Below are positions 61,301-64,000 of a DNA stretch of 64,000 nucleotides, in pieces. Under the pieces are notes generated by a model that was not told the DNA's origin, did no database searches, and saw only the letters and a program-made list of their open reading frames with translations. Position 1 is the stretch's first letter. Every line of letters begins with the position of its first letter. The stretch lies in assembly GCA_021234535.1 (NCBI GenBank), contig CM037845.1, positions 13,660,643 through 13,724,642 on the forward strand, read 5' to 3'. A program made the position numbers and the translations under genes. Source of the stretch: Stichopus chloronotus. Taxonomy: Eukaryota; Echinodermata; Holothuroidea; Aspidochirotida; Stichopodidae.

Positions 61301-63368
61301 ACGTTACTAAAAAAGGACACACACACACAAAAACCCAACTCATGTTAGAGTCTTCTTTCTACAAGACATTACAAGTAGTAATTGACAACATTCCACTTTG
61401 CAGAAGGTTTAAGTGGACTAAAAGACAACTCGTCGTGGTCTATTGATATCTATCATTTGGAAAATTAACAATTTTGAGTCGTTAGACATTCGGGGCTTCC
61501 AATGGGACGTTCCTCCAGTTAATCATAAACACACTCACTGCTGCCGATACTCTATGTGGAAGTGTAAGGTGCAATGCATTCCACGTTTTTTTTTTTTTTG
61601 TGTATGTACCCTTTCATCAATTGATTCGTGAAGTAATGAGCATCCTTCAGGTTTCGTGTACAGAAAGTGACTGGAAAGCTGAACTTTCGGACATAATTAT
61701 CCAACAAACAGGCCTACCCGTCCTCCTTCGAGAAATATCTCGAAAATGAGAAAATGAAGTATCATGCATTTTGTACATTTGCGAGTGATCAAAACTCGGC
61801 ATGTTTCAGGAGAGTACAAAATAGGCATGCGGAATTATGACAGTCACTAGTATTTTGGTAAATAATAAATAAATAAAATTAACAGAATGCTGCTGAGGTT
61901 TAAATGCTCATTTTGGTCTTTTAAATGAAACTTGACATTATTTGCAATCTGCCATGCTATTCTTCAAACAAGACCTGAATGACTCTAAAATGTTTAACAT
62001 TCACATGTGCTAGTTCAGGCATTGGGGCAGCTACAAGCGTCGTCTTTGCCAAACTAGGAGCAAAGTTGTCATTAACTGGTAGAAATGGTACAAATTTGAA
62101 GAAAACTGGTAATAAATGTGAGCAGCATGAAAACTCAGTAAGTTCATGTCAACTTAAAAAGTAAATATACTGCAGTAAAGTATAACTTTCGTTAATCTGT
62201 CGAAGTGTCCATGATGATCATAGCTTGTATTGTTAGGCTACAGCTACTGTACCGATTTATTTTCACATAGAATATTTTGCTTACGTCACTCAAGTACATC
62301 CAAGAAGGAAACGAGTACCGTTTCCCACCTTATCACTATATATGTCTCAAACCTGCCAACCGGTGAATAACACAAAGGCAGGCCGATGTTACAGAAGACA
62401 ATTTCCAAAATGGCAATTGTTCTATGAAACGATGATTCTAATGCGGAAAACTTTTTCCGTCACTAAAAGTAGTTGTTATTCTGGTTTGACGTTGTGGCAG
62501 CAATGAAGTTTACATTAGAATCAAACTATAGATGACAATATATTGTATAATCGTTGATCATCTTTTCAATGATGGAACGTTGGTTACCAGTCTCTCCTGG
62601 GATTGGTCAACAAACTGCACTCGTTTGAGTGGTATATAGTCCGATAGTTGCCGATCGTTTGGGCATTGTCTGGAAGGATATTATTGAAGGTACAAGGGAG
62701 GAGTAACAGAATACTGAATACAGTCAAAATATCTCGCAAATATTATTTCAACCACAGAATCAAGCTAGTCCTTTGTGCGGCATTGTGAAACAGTTATAGT
62801 TCCCATTGTGCCAACAGGTACCAAGGCTTTCATATTAATTCTCCTTTAATTCCTAACTGTTTCTATTATTCAAACTTGCATTCCATTCTCGTATTCATTC
62901 AAGTTAAATGTAACATTTATCGGTATTGTGAACTCTGGAAAATAGTATGTTAGCATGCTTGACCACTGAGACTACTACACTGCAGTTGAGCCAACGGACA
63001 TTAGTCAAGTCAATTGTTATGGAAAGAGTGCCAGAAAATGTACGATAGTTGTTTGTTTTATTTTAAATAACGTTGATTTCATGTACCAGTAGCTATTTAC
63101 GAAGTGATGAAGTAAACGCCAAACTTATAGAGTGTCTCAAACTGAGTATGACATAAATATTATATCACCATGGGTATCCATCAGCAACCGTTGCTGATAA
63201 CTGATGACATCACAAATGAAGAGGAAAACGTAAAATTAGTGAAGCAGACCGTTGAACATTATGGCAAGTTGGACATCTTGGTCAATAGTGCTGGTATCCT
63301 TAAACTACAGGGTCTATAGAGACAACCGGCCTAGAGGACTACGATGAAATAATGAAAGCCAATGTCTG
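58399..63368 (+). pseudogene. Second SDR copy, exons 1-3, damaged
   Basis: It matches the intact SDR gene exon by exon: exon 1 at 58399-58444 (46 nt), exon 2 at 62007-62137 (131 nt) and exon 3 at 63185-63368 (184 nt against 182). Donors of all three exons are intact. Two defects are visible. The acceptor before exon 2 reads CACAT where the intact gene has CACAG, so the AG is lost. Exon 3 carries two extra bases just after the NxAG motif, which shifts the frame into a stop at once. NNAG has also become NSAG. The protein otherwise remains very similar (MAAISSLTGKVAIIT; ASSGIGAATSVVFAKLGAK; LVKQTVEHYGKLDILV), so decay is recent. Intron sequence after exons 1 and 3 is also related. Exons 4-8 would lie beyond the right edge. 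An assembly error or an in-frame ATG at 61979 (upstream of exon 2) are weaker alternatives. Confidence 0.85.
58445..62006 (+). other. Intron 1 of the second SDR copy
   Basis: No exon, RNA gene or clear transposon ends are seen. It is AT-rich, with a G run at 60519-60530 after a T-rich tract, and (A)TTATT repeats near 60110. It is about 1.3 kb longer than intron 1 of the intact copy. Confidence 0.5.
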
Positions 63369-64000
63369 GTAAGAACGTACATGTACCGCAGTAATAAGCG
63401 ACAACCATCTTCGAAAAGGACATTGGTCTTTCGTTGGTTTCATGTAGAAAAATAAGAACATCCATGGACTGCATAGCATATTTATCTTCAAACCCTAACA
63501 TTGATCTTCATTCCAGTGGATAATATAAGTTTAATATTTGGCAATGCCTATGCCCACGTAGACGTTAATGTTAAATCATTGGTCATTATACTTATTTTGG
63601 GTGCCATTGCTCAGTCACTGAAGGTGTTATTGAAATTAACGAAGGAAGTCATTGTTACCTCTAATTTTGAGTCTTCGTTTTTTAAACCAATATGAAAAGA
63701 ATACGACTAATGCGCGGGCAATGTAAGCTTGAATGTCGTTTAAATTTTCCGTATACATAGGCTATTCAAGTACATTCCGCCTCACTTCCAGTTCTGTTGA
63801 AGAACGATACCAACTTTATTCCGGAATCATGTGTGTTACACCTTCGTTTGTAGTGTAAAAGTGACTCGTCAAAGTGTGTGCGTTTGTGGTAGTCCTAATT
63901 GAGCAAATTATCTTAGTTGACTTTCAAAAATTAAATAAAAGGTCAGGTCAAAGTCTGAAAACTGTGCAAATTATTGGGTATTTCAAGTGGTGAAATTGCT
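63369..64000 (+). other. Start of intron 3 of the second SDR copy
   Basis: Part of it (about 63575-63665) resembles intron 3 of the intact copy near 47760-47860, sharing GTGTTATTGAA and nearby words. No satellite units appear before the window ends. Confidence 0.55.

Noticed and set aside
61979..62164. 61-codon frame as an independent small gene
   Set aside because: It is exon 2 of the second SDR copy read with adjoining intron sequence.

Overview
The window is nuclear DNA from an animal. Genes are split by many GT-AG introns, sequence between exons is AT-rich and full of repeats, and I see no operons or bacterial signals. It encodes a CEP43/FOP centrosomal protein and a classical short-chain dehydrogenase. 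Protein content and general sequence character suggest an invertebrate deuterostome, perhaps an echinoderm; that is inference, since nothing here fixes the species. Most open reading frames of 60-120 codons are chance or lie in repeats. I built the gene models by joining open frames across splice sites and checking that phases agree.

Left part (1-16.5 kb): a minus-strand gene enters from the left edge. Two coding exons are visible (8935-8832 and 2371-2218), giving the first 86 residues of an unrecognised acidic, Gln-rich protein; a likely 5' noncoding exon ends near 10536. Its 6.5 kb intron holds a 36-bp minisatellite and one copy of a dispersed repeat. On the plus strand, 15173-16093 is a single-exon frame of 306 codons for an unrecognised basic protein with three RRxS sites.

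Middle (16.5-23.5 kb): no firm gene. It holds a satellite of about 130-150 bp carrying nuclear-receptor DR1-like sites, two copies of a 670-bp TTAA-flanked MITE (one inserted in the satellite), a second copy of the dispersed repeat, and weak exon candidates.

CEP43 (23.6-42.4 kb, minus): a complete 14-exon model of 485 codons. It has the expected N-terminus, LisH region and acidic C-terminal end, plus two EF-hands in the middle that human FOP lacks. Introns hold a hAT-like MITE, a 210-280 bp repeat and a dead non-LTR retrotransposon.

Right part (44.2-64 kb, plus): a complete 8-exon SDR oxidoreductase of 260 residues (44178-55449), divergent from CEP43. A second copy follows (exons 1-3 at 58399-63368; the rest would be outside the window). 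It has lost the splice acceptor of exon 2 and gained two bases in exon 3, so it looks like a decaying tandem duplicate. Intron 3 of the intact copy carries seven units of the DR1-bearing satellite, in the opposite orientation to the array at 19 kb.
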